The notes below the pieces were generated by a model. That model did not search any database. It was given only the letters and a program-made list of their open reading frames with translations, and was not told the DNA's origin. Shown in pieces: positions 35,146-45,365 of a stretch of 64,000 bases of DNA (positions within the stretch are counted from its first letter, which is position 1; each line of letters starts with the position of its first letter). The translations under genes were made by a program, and so were the position numbers. Source of the stretch: Campylobacter gastrosuis (GTDB taxonomy: Bacteria > Campylobacterota > Campylobacteria > Campylobacterales > Campylobacteraceae); the NCBI RefSeq assembly GCF_030249845.1, contig NZ_JANURM010000007.1:1-64000 (forward strand), given 5' to 3'.

Positions 35146-35722
35146 AGGTTGTCCTTTAATAAGGTTTTGTAAAATCAAACGTTTGCATTATATAATTTAA
35201 ATTTTTAATTATTTCTTATAGTAAGAGTTAAAATTTATTACGATAAGTAACATTTTTGTGAAATTTTTAGACTAAAAGCGTTGTGTTAAAATTAATTTGT
35301 AAAAATAATTTTATTTTTTAAATAAAAATTTAGATAATAATCCGTGTTTAAAATATATTTTAAATATTCAGTCTTTTTTTGTTTGATAAATAGAAAAATC
35401 TAAGCATAAAATCGCCAAGACAAAAGGCTATTACTGCAAAAAATAAAAAACAAAATAGCACCAAAGCTACATAAACACATTTTACTATCCAAAATTTAGA
35501 TTTTAAACGGAGCGACCGAGTGGGTCGCAAGCAGAAGTGAGACAAAAAGTCGCCAACTGCTTGGCGACGAGCCGAAGCGAGTAGGTGAGCGAAGGTGAAT
35601 TTAAAACGCTATAAATTAGCGTTTTAAACCGAAGCAAAAAGCAAAAAGCTATACGTAACCGCACACCAAAATTTAACAAGACATAAACAAAAAGACAAGC
35701 AGGGCGGTTTCAAAAAACGCCC
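35146..35722. other. Hairpin-rich gene-free region between guaA and por
   Basis: About 580 bases without a convincing gene. The part near por is very AT-rich and probably holds its promoter. Between about 35510 and 35630 there are three hairpins in a row: GCGACC/GGTCGC (35512-35528), GTCGCCAA/TTGGCGAC (35549-35568) and an 11-bp stem (35601-35627). A further stem AGGGCG/CGCCCT at about 35701-35722 follows the guaA stop. A 61-codon minus frame with a hydrophobic centre (35360-35545) overlaps the hairpins and has no ribosome site, so I do not call it. Confidence 0.5.
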
Positions 35723-37258
35723 TTACTCCCACTCAATCGTCGCTGGTGGCTTTGAGCTAATATCATAAACCACTCTATTTATCCCGCTGACCTCATTTAT
35801 GATACGTTTGCTTATGTTTTCAAGCAGATCGTAGGGCAGACGTGAAAAACTAGCCGTCATACCGTCACTTGCATCAACAACGCGTATGCAAACTGCATTC
35901 TCATAAGTGCGGTTATCACCCATAACTCCAACAGAATTAACATTTAAAAGCACACAAAATGCCTGCCAAGTCTTATCATACCAGCCACTTGATTTAAGCT
36001 CATCGCGAAGTATCACATCAGCTTTTCTTAAAAGCTCTAAGCTTGGCGTATTTACCTCGCCCATAATGCGAATAGCAAGTCCGGGGCCCGGGAATGGGTG
36101 GCGATAGACTAAATCACGAGCAAGTCCAAGCTCTAAGCCTAGCTTTCTAACCTCATCTTTAAAAATTTCTTTTAAAGGCTCAATGAGCTTAAATTCCATC
36201 CACGACGGCAGTCCGCCCACGTTGTGGTGGCTTTTTATCGTTTTACCAGCACCAGCGACAGAGCTTTCTATTATGTCGGTATAAAGTGTGCCTTGTGCTA
36301 AATATTTTACATTTTTATGCTTTTTAGCCTCTTTATCAAAGACCTCAATGAACGTTTCGCCAATTATCTTTCGCTTTTTCTCTGGATCAGTCACACCGGC
36401 TAATCTACTCAAAAATAGCTCACTAGCGTCAATAACGATCAAATCCACGCCAAGACGCGTTTTAAAGGTATTTTCTACCTGCTCACGCTCGTTTGTTCTA
36501 AGTAGTCCGTTATCTACAAAAACTACTATTAAATTTTCTTTTATTGAGTGCGCTAAAAGTGCGGCAACTACCGAGCTATCAACGCCACCGCTAACCGCAC
36601 AAAGCACCTTGTCGTCGCCAACTTCGGCTTTGATTTTCTCCATTTGAGCTTTTGCAAAGCTTCCCATATTCCACGTGCTTTCACATCCACAAATATGCTT
36701 TGCAAAATTTTTAAGCATTAAGTAGCCAAACTCGCTGTGAGCGACCTCTGGGTGAAACTGAAACGCATAAAATTTGCGTTTATCATCACCAAAAGCACAA
36801 AACGGCGAATGCTCACTACGTGCCAGTGGCTTAAAGCCCTCTGGTAGCTCTAAAACCACGTCAGAGTGGCTCATCCACACGATTTGAGAATTTGGCGTAT
36901 CTTTAAACAAAATATGGCTATCAAGCACGTTTAGCGTAGCCTTGCCATACTCTTTTTTGTTTGCAGCCTCTACATTTGCACCAAAGTGATGAGCAAGAAG
37001 TTGCATACCATAGCAAATTCCAAGTAGCGGCACACCAAGCTCAAACACACCCTTATCACAAAAATATGCGTCACTAGCATAAACACTAGCTGGGCCACCA
37101 CTTAAAATTATGCCCTTTGGCGACTTTGTCTTGATCGCTTCAAGCGGTGCGTTAAACGGCAAAATTTCAGCATAAAAGCCCTGCTCTCTTAGCTTTCTAG
37201 CGATTATTTGCGTGTATTGTGAGCCAAAATCAAGGACGATAATATCTGCTGTTTTCAT
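35723..37258 (-). CDS. guaA: GMP synthase (glutamine-hydrolysing)
   Basis: Makes GMP from XMP using glutamine. The 511-residue protein has the class I glutamine amidotransferase domain (about 1-195; nucleophile Cys82 in GICYGMQL, His-Glu pair in FQFHPEV), the ATP-pyrophosphatase domain (P-loop SGGVDSSV at about 225) and the C-terminal dimerisation domain ending PPATIEWE. Length is normal. It shares one base with the nhaD stop (upstream in transcription), so the two are coupled. Confidence 0.98.
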   Translation of the reverse strand: MKTADIIVLDFGSQYTQIIARKLREQGFYAEILPFNAPLEAIKTKSPKGIILSGGPASVYASDAYFCDKGVFELGVPLLGICYGMQLLAHHFGANVEAANKKEYGKATLNVLDSHILFKDTPNSQIVWMSHSDVVLELPEGFKPLARSEHSPFCAFGDDKRKFYAFQFHPEVAHSEFGYLMLKNFAKHICGCESTWNMGSFAKAQMEKIKAEVGDDKVLCAVSGGVDSSVVAALLAHSIKENLIVVFVDNGLLRTNEREQVENTFKTRLGVDLIVIDASELFLSRLAGVTDPEKKRKIIGETFIEVFDKEAKKHKNVKYLAQGTLYTDIIESSVAGAGKTIKSHHNVGGLPSWMEFKLIEPLKEIFKDEVRKLGLELGLARDLVYRHPFPGPGLAIRIMGEVNTPSLELLRKADVILRDELKSSGWYDKTWQAFCVLLNVNSVGVMGDNRTYENAVCIRVVDASDGMTASFSRLPYDLLENISKRIINEVSGINRVVYDISSKPPATIEWE

Positions 37259-38628
37259 TAAAATAATCCTAAAATTTCAAACTGCACATACCAAACAACA
37301 AGCGAAACGATATAACCTGCTAAAACCGTCCAAGCAAGTTTCATATGTGCGCCAAACGTATAAATTCCACGAAGTTTGCCCATTACACCAACACCAGCAG
37401 CCGAGCCAAAGCTAATAAGCGACCCACCAATACCAGCTGTAAGAGTAACAAGTAGCCACTGATCAAGCCCCATTTTTGGATTTGCATTTAAAACTGCTGA
37501 CATAACAGGGACGTTATCAATGATAGCTGAAACAAAGCCAACAGCGATATTTACAGGGCTTTGACCAAGCTTATCATAAAGTGCGATTAGATACTCTAAA
37601 AATCCTAAGAAGTGCAATGCCCCAACGGCTGAGAGAATTCCAAAGAAGAATAAAAGCGTGTCGTGTTCTATCTTTGACATAAAGTGAAATACGTGCATTG
37701 GCTCTTCGTTTTTATACGCCTTTTTAAAGTAATAAACATAAAGACTAAGTAGTGAAAAGCCAAACATCATACCATACATCGCTGGTAAGTGAAAGAAGTT
37801 ATGGCCTAAAACGGCAGAAGTTATCGTTAAAACGCCAAGCGCGATGATAGCCTTGCCGCCCGGTTTTATCGTCACTCTCTTTTCGCTCTTAGCATCAAAG
37901 TGTGGGCTACCCTCTGGGACATATCTAGATAGTAAAAATGCTGTAACTGCCCAGCCGATGATTGAAGCTGGAAATAGTGCTAGAAAGTCAATAAACGGCG
38001 CCTTGCCAGCTGCCCAAACCATAAGCGTCGTAATATCGCCAAACGGACTCCACGCACCACCGGCATTTGCGGCTACGACGATATTTATCGCACCAGCCAC
38101 CAAAAACGGCTTATTATCTTTATCTATCGTTAAAAGCACGGTTGAAAGGATTAGGGCTGTTGTTAGGTTATCAGCCACTGGGCTTAAAAAGAATGCGATT
38201 AAGCCAGTTAGCCAAAATAGCTTTTTATAGGTAAAGCCCTTTGAAACTAAGTTGTATTTTAGCGTGTTAAAGACATCTCTATCTATTAACGCCTCAATGT
38301 AAGTCATCGCTACCATTAAGAAAAAGACAATTTGTGCCACTTCAATTGTCAGGTGGTCAATCTTGCCTTGAAGTGGGTGCAAATCAAGCCCATTTAGCAC
38401 CATATACGTGCCAATTAAAAAGAACATAGCAGTGCCGATAAACATCGCAGGTTTTGCCTTATTTATGTGAAAAACCTCCTCAGCAGCTATGAAAAAGTAT
38501 CCGACTACAAAGACGATAAGACATAAAATTCCTATCCACGTCATTGTCAAATCTTGCTGTGCGTGTGCTTCGCCACCACTACCAAAAGCAAAGGCAAAAA
38601 GCAGTGCTAAAACGCTAAAAAATCTCAT
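37258..38628 (-). CDS. nhaD: NhaD-type sodium:proton antiporter
   Basis: An inner membrane antiporter that expels sodium in exchange for protons (ArsB/NhaD superfamily). The 456-residue protein has about twelve helices, starts with a signal-like segment ([16 protein letters not shown], maybe cleaved) and shows NhaD features such as [21 protein letters not shown] and [18 protein letters not shown] (charged and polar helix breaks) and [15 protein letters not shown] good AAAGGAG-type site precedes the start. Transcribed with guaA. Confidence 0.9.
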   Translation of the reverse strand: MRFFSVLALLFAFAFGSGGEAHAQQDLTMTWIGILCLIVFVVGYFFIAAEEVFHINKAKPAMFIGTAMFFLIGTYMVLNGLDLHPLQGKIDHLTIEVAQIVFFLMVAMTYIEALIDRDVFNTLKYNLVSKGFTYKKLFWLTGLIAFFLSPVADNLTTALILSTVLLTIDKDNKPFLVAGAINIVVAANAGGAWSPFGDITTLMVWAAGKAPFIDFLALFPASIIGWAVTAFLLSRYVPEGSPHFDAKSEKRVTIKPGGKAIIALGVLTITSAVLGHNFFHLPAMYGMMFGFSLLSLYVYYFKKAYKNEEPMHVFHFMSKIEHDTLLFFFGILSAVGALHFLGFLEYLIALYDKLGQSPVNIAVGFVSAIIDNVPVMSAVLNANPKMGLDQWLLVTLTAGIGGSLISFGSAAGVGVMGKLRGIYTFGAHMKLAWTVLAGYIVSLVVWYVQFEILGLF

Positions 38629-38681
38629 TAAATCTCCTTTGGATTTTAAAATTTTGCAATTTTACTTTATTTGGGCTAAAT

Positions 38682-38834
38682 TTAAAATTTATTTAGCCGT
38701 TCGGTTTTATGCTCACTTTTATCACTTGGCGAATAAAACGGATTATCCTTATAACCACACGCCGTAAGAAAAATTAATGCAAAAAATGCTAAAATCGCCT
38801 TATGAAAGACGCTAAATTTTTGATTGAAACACAT
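38682..38834 (-). CDS. Small lipoprotein resembling LptM (YifL)
   Basis: A 50-residue open frame: n-region MCFNQKFSVFHK, hydrophobic stretch AILAFFALIFLTA and lipobox L-T-A-C (Cys26) followed by GYKDNPFYSP. This CG-x-K-x-x-P-x-Y-x-P start of the mature protein is what marks the LptM/YifL family (E. coli CGLKGPLYFP), a lipoprotein that assists LptDE assembly for lipopolysaccharide export. The mature part is 25 residues and ends KTERLNKF. The start overlaps, on the other strand, the first 33 bases of the DciA-like gene. An AGGGGA sits 11 bases upstream. The family call is by motif only. Confidence 0.6.
   Translation of the reverse strand: MCFNQKFSVFHKAILAFFALIFLTACGYKDNPFYSPSDKSEHKTERLNKF
38790..38795 (+). 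promoter_or_regulatory. -10 box placed for a possibly leaderless transcript
   Basis: TGCTAAAAT ends 6 bases before the ATG of the DciA-like gene, and no ribosome site is seen. Transcription would begin at or next to the start codon. Confidence 0.4.
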
Positions 38835-39278
38835 TTTTATAAAAATCCCCTGTTTTTTAAGCTAAATAACGCTAAGCAGTGCCGTGATTTAGTCCTGCTT
38901 TTAAACAAGACGCACCAAGCCCTAATCCACTTTTGCTACGTAAAAAACGAAACGCTCTTTTTTGTAGTAAAGCACCCAGTTGCACTCTTAGAGTTAAAGC
39001 ACGATAATAATATAACTATGATAAAAGCCTTATTAAAAAAGATATTAAGCCAGAATGAAAATTCTGTTTTTAAGGATGTAAAAGAGATAAGCTTTTTTAT
39101 CGCCAAAGAGCTAAAATTCACGCACGTAAAAGACCCATATCAACAAATTTTATACACGCCAAATCCCCCACGAAGCAAAGCGGAGTTTAAAAATAATGCA
39201 AAAACGGCTGAAATTTATAATAAATTTGAAGAGTTACGAGAAATTTTAAAGGGCAAAATTGCTAAACGAAGAGCTTAA
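38802..39278 (+). CDS. DUF721/DciA-like protein upstream of uvrC
   Basis: A 158-residue basic protein. The middle (about 24-90) fits the DUF721 pattern: a helix (LVLLLNKTHQALIHFC), then strands and helix (NETLFFVVKHPVALLELKHDNNITMIKALLKKIL). In many bacteria DUF721 proteins are DciA, loaders of the replicative helicase DnaB. The resemblance is partial, so the call is tentative. The C-terminal part is rich in Lys and Pro. It overlaps uvrC by 20 bases and, on the other strand, the LptM-like gene by 33. Confidence 0.45.
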   Translation: MKDAKFLIETHFYKNPLFFKLNNAKQCRDLVLLLNKTHQALIHFCYVKNETLFFVVKHPVALLELKHDNNITMIKALLKKILSQNENSVFKDVKEISFFIAKELKFTHVKDPYQQILYTPNPPRSKAEFKNNAKTAEIYNKFEELREILKGKIAKRRA

Positions 39279-41046
39279 AAATCTACCAAATAACCCGGGC
39301 GTTTATCAGTATTTTGACGCGCAAAATCGCCTACTTTATGTCGGTAAGGCTAAAATTTTAAAAAACAGGGTAAAAAGCTACTTTTCATTCACGCCAACCC
39401 TAGCCCCCTCGCCAAAGCTAAGCCCTAGAATTTCAAAGATGATAAGCGAAACAACCCACCTTGAATACATCATCACAAACACCGAAGCAGACGCACTAAT
39501 CCTTGAAAATTCCTTCATCAAACAGCTAAAACCAAAATACAACATTTTGCTTCGTGATGACAAAACCTACCCATACATTTTTGTAAATTTAGATGATGAG
39601 TTCCCACGTTTTGAGATAACTAGAAAGGTTATAAAAGGCAAAAATATCCGCTACTTTGGACCATTTTTTACCGGCTCTCGTGAGCTTTTAGACGCACTTT
39701 ATCTAAACTATAAACTAGCTCAAAAAGGCTCTTGTTTAAAGGGCAAAAAGGCGTGTTTGTTCTATCAAATCAACCGCTGTCACGCACCTTGTGAGGGCAA
39801 AATTTCAAAAGATGAATACGCAAAGATTGTCAAAGATGCAACAAACGCTATTTTAAATCCAAATTTGCTAATTTCTAGACTTGAAATTTTAATGCAAACC
39901 TACGCAAAAGCCCAAAACTACGAAGCAGCTGCCACTACAAGAGATCAGATAAACACACTAAAAAATATGCAAACAAACATTGAGGTTGATATCGCAAAAC
40001 TGCAAGATTTTGAAGTATTTGCCATTTGTGCTAAAAACGAGCTATTTTGTATCGTTCGTTTTAGCGTTATTAGCGGCAAAATAAGCGGTGTAAAAAGTGA
40101 AATTTTAAACGCACAGCAGGGCGAGATTAGCGAGATTTATAAGCAGGTTTTACTTGATAGTTTTAGCATTGACACTCCGCTAACAAGCACGAAAATTTAC
40201 ACGCTTGATGAGTTTGATGATATGGATTTAATTAGCCAGATTCTATCCACTCGCCACGGCAAGAAATTTAGCATTACTAGCCCAAAAACTGGCGAAAAAC
40301 GCAAAATTTGCGAAATAGCCCTAAAAAACGCAGAACTAAGCATAAAAAACCACAAAAAAGATACGCTAATTGATGAGATAAAAGAGTATTTTAACCTAAC
40401 TCACACGCCTTATACCATTGAGTGTTTTGACAACTCTCATCTGTTTGGACAGGCAAGCGTTGGGGCATTTATCCGCTATGAAAACGGCGAGTTTATCAAA
40501 GAAAAATACCGCCACACGCACCTAAAAAGCACAAATGATTACGAGCAAATGAGAGAGAGCCTAACATCAAGGGCGTTAAGGTTTGATAAGCTAAGTCCGC
40601 CTGATTTGTGGGTCATTGACGGCGGAGAGGCGTTGCTTAGCTTAGCAAGAGAAATTTTAGCTTCAAGCGGCGCAAACGTTGATGTCATCGCTATCTCAAA
40701 AGAGAAAATTGACGCCAAAGCACACAGAGCAAAGGGCAGTGCAAATGATAAAATTTACACGCAAAATGCGAAATTTTCACTTAGCCCAAACGATAAAAAA
40801 CTGCAATTTTTTCAAAAATTAAGAGATGAAGCACATAGATTTGTAATTAGTTTTCACCGCAAAATTCGTGATAAAAACGCCAAAAACAGCTCAAAACTTA
40901 AAGAGCTTGGCATAAGCGAGGGCTCAATTTCTAAATTAGTAAAATTTTATGGAAGTTTTGATAAAATCCACAACGCTACTTATGATGAGATAGCAAAGCT
41001 AACAAACAAAAGCGTGGCAGATAAGTTATTTAAGGATAAAAGTTGA
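39259..41046 (+). CDS. uvrC: Excinuclease ABC subunit C
   Basis: The nuclease of nucleotide excision repair, cutting both sides of a lesion. The 595-residue protein has the GIY-YIG nuclease domain (about 9-95, PGVYQYFD and LLYVGKAKILKNRV), a UVR motif (about 195-230), the RNase H-like C-terminal nuclease (about 375-500; ECFDNSHLFGQASVGAFI, LWVIDGGEALL) and a reduced helix-hairpin-helix end. The start is TTG with AAAGGGC upstream; it lies within the preceding gene. It overlaps the next gene by 4 bases. Confidence 0.96.
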   Translation: MLNEELKNLPNNPGVYQYFDAQNRLLYVGKAKILKNRVKSYFSFTPTLAPSPKLSPRISKMISETTHLEYIITNTEADALILENSFIKQLKPKYNILLRDDKTYPYIFVNLDDEFPRFEITRKVIKGKNIRYFGPFFTGSRELLDALYLNYKLAQKGSCLKGKKACLFYQINRCHAPCEGKISKDEYAKIVKDATNAILNPNLLISRLEILMQTYAKAQNYEAAATTRDQINTLKNMQTNIEVDIAKLQDFEVFAICAKNELFCIVRFSVISGKISGVKSEILNAQQGEISEIYKQVLLDSFSIDTPLTSTKIYTLDEFDDMDLISQILSTRHGKKFSITSPKTGEKRKICEIALKNAELSIKNHKKDTLIDEIKEYFNLTHTPYTIECFDNSHLFGQASVGAFIRYENGEFIKEKYRHTHLKSTNDYEQMRESLTSRALRFDKLSPPDLWVIDGGEALLSLAREILASSGANVDVIAISKEKIDAKAHRAKGSANDKIYTQNAKFSLSPNDKKLQFFQKLRDEAHRFVISFHRKIRDKNAKNSSKLKELGISEGSISKLVKFYGSFDKIHNATYDEIAKLTNKSVADKLFKDKS

Positions 41047-41792
41047 TAGTATATAACGACCAGTTTAAGCTCATCGGTATGGGTAAAAAAGCCCTAGAAA
41101 TTCTAGGTTATGAGAGCCTTGATGACTTTTTATCACTTCACAACGACCTTGATGATATCATTCAAGGGACCAAAAAAGATGAAAAGGTAAAATTTTTACA
41201 AACCATTTTAAGCTCAACAAACAACCTAAAAAAGCTATTTTTAAAGACAAAAACAGGGCACGTCGCCACGGCTATTGCAAAGGCACACCCTATTTATTTA
41301 GAGGGATTTAAAAAAATGTATGAGCTTGAACTCATTCACGAAAACACCTCATTTAGCGAAGATGAGGCGAAAAATCCGAACGAAAACAGCATAGAACTTC
41401 GCTTGCCGTTGCTTCTTAGCACACAAAAAAAAGAGATCGCGCAAACTTACAAACCGACATTTATTGATGAAAAATGGCTTGAAACAACCAGAAATTTCTT
41501 ACACCTTGAAAAAGATGAGTTTGTCGGCTATTTAAAGCTTTATATCCAAAACGTGCGAAAAAACGACATTGCAATCCAAAGTGCGATGATGGCGTATAAC
41601 ACGCTTGGCATTAAAAAGCTAATCTCAAAGCTAAAAGAACCAGCGATGAATTTACATATCACACCACTTGTAAAAATTTACACAGATATTCAAAACTCAG
41701 ACAGCAACGACCTTAGCGAGCTTATTTTAAACGCAAAGGATTTTATTGATGAGCTTGATTTACTGCTTAGAAAATATCAGGGAAACATATGA
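41043..41792 (+). CDS. PAS plus Hpt-like protein lacking the phospho-histidine
   Basis: The 249-residue protein has a PAS-like N-terminus (about 1-95) and a helical C-terminal half (about 140-249) like an Hpt phosphotransfer domain. The Hpt signature AHxLKG reads ISKLKEPAMNLHITPL, so the phosphorylated histidine is replaced by Ser and the Gly by Glu. It probably cannot relay phosphate and may act as a binding partner. It starts with TTG inside the uvrC stop and overlaps the big sensor protein by 4 bases, so the two signalling genes are translated together. Confidence 0.6.
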   Translation: MIVYNDQFKLIGMGKKALEILGYESLDDFLSLHNDLDDIIQGTKKDEKVKFLQTILSSTNNLKKLFLKTKTGHVATAIAKAHPIYLEGFKKMYELELIHENTSFSEDEAKNPNENSIELRLPLLLSTQKKEIAQTYKPTFIDEKWLETTRNFLHLEKDEFVGYLKLYIQNVRKNDIAIQSAMMAYNTLGIKKLISKLKEPAMNLHITPLVKIYTDIQNSDSNDLSELILNAKDFIDELDLLLRKYQGNI

Positions 41793-44653
41793 AAGATCTT
41801 AAACACTATTTAATCCTAACACCGCTACTTTTAATCACGCTTGGCAGTTTTTACGCTAGTTACTTTTTTCTTGATAAGATGATGTTTTCGCAAACCCTTG
41901 CAAATACGATAAATGAACAAATTTTGTTTAAAAACGTAGTCCGCTCACTAATGCGTGAGCGAAACGCAATCACAAGCCAAACGCCAAGTGCCGATGAAAT
42001 CGCCTTTGCTAGAAGTAGGACTGATGATGATGTTAGTGCCTTGCTTGACGCTAGAAGCGACGAGAGCATTACTTCGCTTACCACACAGATTAATGCGATT
42101 CGCGACAATATGGACGATGCGATAAAATACTCAACAATCTTTTTTAGCTTTTATAGCCACATAAATAGCTTTATTAACGAAAACTACGCCCAGTTTATCA
42201 ATAACGAAGAAACCAGCGAGAGCATTAGAGATTACATAGTCGCACTCTCGCTAATTTATCAAAGCACAAATAATCTAAATTTAGATAGAGAATACATAGC
42301 CCAAGCCATCATAAACAACGAAGAAATCGGCAAAAAAAGTGTCGGCAGGTGGCTAATAAATAGAGATCTTGAAGCACTAAACACAAGCTACTTGCCAACA
42401 GAAGAATCAAGACTAAGGGTGTCAAAATTCATTGAAGCGTCCGAAATTTCAAGCACAATTGGCAAAATGGGCGAACTGCTTTTTTCAATCCTTGAAGGCA
42501 ATAACCCAATCATTTCAAAAGAAAATTTAGCAAAAATTGATGAGTTTGAGCGTGATAAATTCTCATTTTTAATTGAAGTTTCAAACATCGTTGAGTCCGA
42601 GCTTTCAATAGCCAACAAGCACCTTTTGCAGTTTTATGAAATGTGGGTTTTAATCTTTATAACCACCGCTTTTGCTGTGTTATTTATGTTTTTTGCACTA
42701 GCTAGGGGCGTTAAAACCACGATTAATCTACAAAATGCAATAAACGGCGTTAGAGTGCAAATTGACGCAAGCAAAAAGGATATTTCAGGCTATAAAATTT
42801 TAGAGTATTTTGCAAAATCTTATAACGATTTAAGACGCTCATTTGAGTATTTAAACGAGTTTAACAACATAAAAAACGGCTATTTAGAGAAAATTTCAAA
42901 AAAACACAAGCTAAATTTCTTAGATAAATTCCAAAGTCTTGCATTTTTGCGAAAAACCCTGACCTCAGCCGAGCAGGTAAAAGCCATAAATGTCCTTGAA
43001 GAAAACTACTCAAAACTATCGGTGGATTTAAGCAATATAGAAAAAATTATCCACTTTGAAAGCCGAAATATCGTGGTTGAAAATACCGAGTTTGACCCGC
43101 AAGAAATTTTCAAAATCACTCTTGAATCTCGCCTTGATGAGATAAAAGACAAGCAGATAAACTACGTAACATTTGTTGATCCACGCATCAAAAACGAGCT
43201 AAGTGGCGATAAAAATAAGATAATTAGCATAATCTCAAACGTCCTTTCGTGTGCGATTTATCAATGCAGCCAATACGCAAAGGTAAGCGTGGAGATAAGA
43301 CAGGCGAGTGATAACGAAAACGCCGATATTTCAACGATTAGAGTTGATATTAAAAACAACGCCGATTTTATGGGCAGATATGATATACAAGCGGTTGATG
43401 AGCATAAAGTGCCAAGCATTAAAGATGAGTTTATCTCATTTTGGCTCTCTATCTCAAATATCTACCTAAAATCGCTCGGCTCAAACCTTGAAATCAATGG
43501 CGCAAAAGATACCGGCAACGAATTTTCATTTACCTTAGTCCTAAAAACTCACGATATACAAAAGCAAAAAGAGCGTTTCATAAGAGATATAAAAATCGCC
43601 TACATTAGCGACACCGACGAAGAATACAACGAATTTTTCAAAGAGACGATGATGGGTATGCATTTTGGGTTTGAAACATTTACAAATTTTAACAAAATCA
43701 AAACCCAAGATGATTTTGATGTGATCTTTACAAGAAGCAATAAAGATAACCAAGGCACGCAAATCAAGCACCTAATCAAACTACGAGACCCACTCACGCC
43801 GTCAAAAATTTTGCAGTATTTACAAAGTAATGTCAGCCTTGATGACACGCAAAAATTCATCCTAAACAAGCCACAAATTTTGATTTTAGAGGATAATATT
43901 ATAAATTTAAACCTAATCAAATACGCCTTTGAACGCTACAACGTGGAGATTACGGCGATAAATGAATACCGAAATATCCTTGAAATCATCAAAAAACGCA
44001 ACTTTGATGTGATTTTTATGGATACTGGACTGCTTGGCGTAAATAGTATTGAGATCGCCAAAAAATACAAATCAAGCGAAATTTCAAAGCACACGCCAAT
44101 GGTGGCAATGATATCAAACACCAGCCACGTCTCATCAAGCCAAGCGCTTGAAGTCTTTGATGATTGCATAAAAAAGCCATTTAGCAAAAAGGAGCTAAAC
44201 CGCATTTTAACGAGCTTTATTGTGAATTTTGATGCATTCTCAAAGAGCGAAAGCACCTACGCAAAAAGCCAAAATATCCTTATCTTTAAGAAATCTAGCA
44301 TTGAGAATAAAATCATCACGAGTGCCTTGCCAGAATTTAGCAAATTTATCACGATAGCAAACAACTTTGATGAGTTTAAGCACGATTTAAAAACCACGCC
44401 GTATGGGCTGATTTTTATTGATGAGGGCGTGAAGGGCTTTGAGGCACAAAAGCTAGTTGAGAACGTAGAGAGCGCTAGAATGAGCTTTGGGACAAACACA
44501 AAGCTGTTTATTTTTAGCAATAAATCTCAGTCAAGTTTTAGCATTAAGCACTACATTAAAATTTTATCGCCACAAATCAGCAAAGAGCAGGTCGCTGACA
44601 TCGTAAAACAGGAATTTGGCGTCAAAGTCGGCAGCATTGAGCGGGGGTATTGA
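41789..44653 (+). CDS. Hybrid sensor protein with NIT-like sensor and degenerate kinase core
   Basis: A 954-residue membrane protein: helices at about 8-28 and 288-308 frame a periplasmic domain. The domain resembles a NIT (nitrate/nitrite-sensing) domain: RSLMRERNAI then ARSRTDDDVSAL. A kinase-like region follows (about 360-585), but where the conserved SHELRTPL box should be it reads ISKKHKLNFLDKF, without the usual His. The ATPase part lacks clear N and G boxes. Three receiver-like domains follow: one near 595-665 (degenerate), one at about 695-820 with a good Asp (VIFMDTGL) and lysine (CIKKPF), and one near 830-940 (degenerate). It is likely an atypical or pseudo-kinase. Confidence 0.65.
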   Translation: MKDLKHYLILTPLLLITLGSFYASYFFLDKMMFSQTLANTINEQILFKNVVRSLMRERNAITSQTPSADEIAFARSRTDDDVSALLDARSDESITSLTTQINAIRDNMDDAIKYSTIFFSFYSHINSFINENYAQFINNEETSESIRDYIVALSLIYQSTNNLNLDREYIAQAIINNEEIGKKSVGRWLINRDLEALNTSYLPTEESRLRVSKFIEASEISSTIGKMGELLFSILEGNNPIISKENLAKIDEFERDKFSFLIEVSNIVESELSIANKHLLQFYEMWVLIFITTAFAVLFMFFALARGVKTTINLQNAINGVRVQIDASKKDISGYKILEYFAKSYNDLRRSFEYLNEFNNIKNGYLEKISKKHKLNFLDKFQSLAFLRKTLTSAEQVKAINVLEENYSKLSVDLSNIEKIIHFESRNIVVENTEFDPQEIFKITLESRLDEIKDKQINYVTFVDPRIKNELSGDKNKIISIISNVLSCAIYQCSQYAKVSVEIRQASDNENADISTIRVDIKNNADFMGRYDIQAVDEHKVPSIKDEFISFWLSISNIYLKSLGSNLEINGAKDTGNEFSFTLVLKTHDIQKQKERFIRDIKIAYISDTDEEYNEFFKETMMGMHFGFETFTNFNKIKTQDDFDVIFTRSNKDNQGTQIKHLIKLRDPLTPSKILQYLQSNVSLDDTQKFILNKPQILILEDNIINLNLIKYAFERYNVEITAINEYRNILEIIKKRNFDVIFMDTGLLGVNSIEIAKKYKSSEISKHTPMVAMISNTSHVSSSQALEVFDDCIKKPFSKKELNRILTSFIVNFDAFSKSESTYAKSQNILIFKKSSIENKIITSALPEFSKFITIANNFDEFKHDLKTTPYGLIFIDEGVKGFEAQKLVENVESARMSFGTNTKLFIFSNKSQSSFSIKHYIKILSPQISKEQVADIVKQEFGVKVGSIERGY

Positions 44654-44663
44654 CCCCGATTTT
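44642..44663 (+). terminator. Terminator-like hairpin after the hybrid sensor gene
   Basis: GGGGT pairs with ACCCC around ATTG; the hairpin spans the stop codon and is followed by ATTTTGCTT. pyrF converges from the other side 34 bases later. Confidence 0.5.
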
Positions 44664-44687
44664 GCTTAAATGCTGGTGTGTTTTGAT

Positions 44688-45365
44688 TTAAATTGCGTTT
44701 AAAATTTTCTCTGCCACAAGGCGTGGGTTTTGTGCCTTATAAATTGGGCGACCAACCACGATAAAATCGCTTAAATTTTCTTTTGCCGTGTTTAAGTCAG
44801 CCACTCTTGATTGATCATCTGTGCTTTCGCCAAATGGGCGAATGCCGGGCGTTAGGGTTAGAAATTTTGCGTTTGTGGCGTCTTTTATCATCTTGCTTTC
44901 AAAGACCGAGCAGACCATACCATCAAGCCCGGCCAGGTAAGCGCTAAGGCTAAATTTTCGCACCGCATTTTCAATGCTATCGTTATAAACCGCCCTAAAC
45001 TCATCATCGCTAAAACTAGTAAGCGCTGATACGCCAAGCACGAGTGGGCGACGTGGCAGGGCGTTTAGACGTGCCATTACCTCACTCATCGCGCGCTCTC
45101 CGGCACTTGCGTGGATGTTTATCATATCAACGTTTAAATTTGCGATAACCTCTGCAGCGTCAGCCGTGGTGTTTGGTATGTCATGAATTTTTAAATCCAA
45201 AAAGATTTTAAAACCCAAATTTTTAAGCTCATTGACAAACTCCGCTCCGTCGCGTAAATACGCCCTAAGCCCTACTTTTAGCCACAAATCAAGCCCTTTA
45301 AGCTCCCTTGCTAGGTTTAAATTTTCATCACGACTAGCCATATCAAGGGCAACGCAAAGTTTCAT
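44688..45365 (-). CDS. pyrF: Orotidine 5'-phosphate decarboxylase
   Basis: Makes UMP from OMP, the last step of de novo pyrimidine synthesis. The 225-residue protein begins KLCVALDMA and has the catalytic [16 protein letters not shown] (Asp-x-Lys-x-x-Asp) at about 57-72, and the phosphate-binding PGIRP and VVGRPI. Length fits. It overlaps nusB by 4 bases. The set kdsA-ribH-nusB-pyrF is a Campylobacter cluster. Confidence 0.97.
   Translation of the reverse strand: MKLCVALDMASRDENLNLARELKGLDLWLKVGLRAYLRDGAEFVNELKNLGFKIFLDLKIHDIPNTTADAAEVIANLNVDMINIHASAGERAMSEVMARLNALPRRPLVLGVSALTSFSDDEFRAVYNDSIENAVRKFSLSAYLAGLDGMVCSVFESKMIKDATNAKFLTLTPGIRPFGESTDDQSRVADLNTAKENLSDFIVVGRPIYKAQNPRLVAEKILNAI

Noticed and set aside
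35360-35545. 61-residue frame with a hydrophobic centre
   Set aside because: It overlaps a run of hairpins, lacks a ribosome site and its hydrophobicity may be only from AT-rich DNA.
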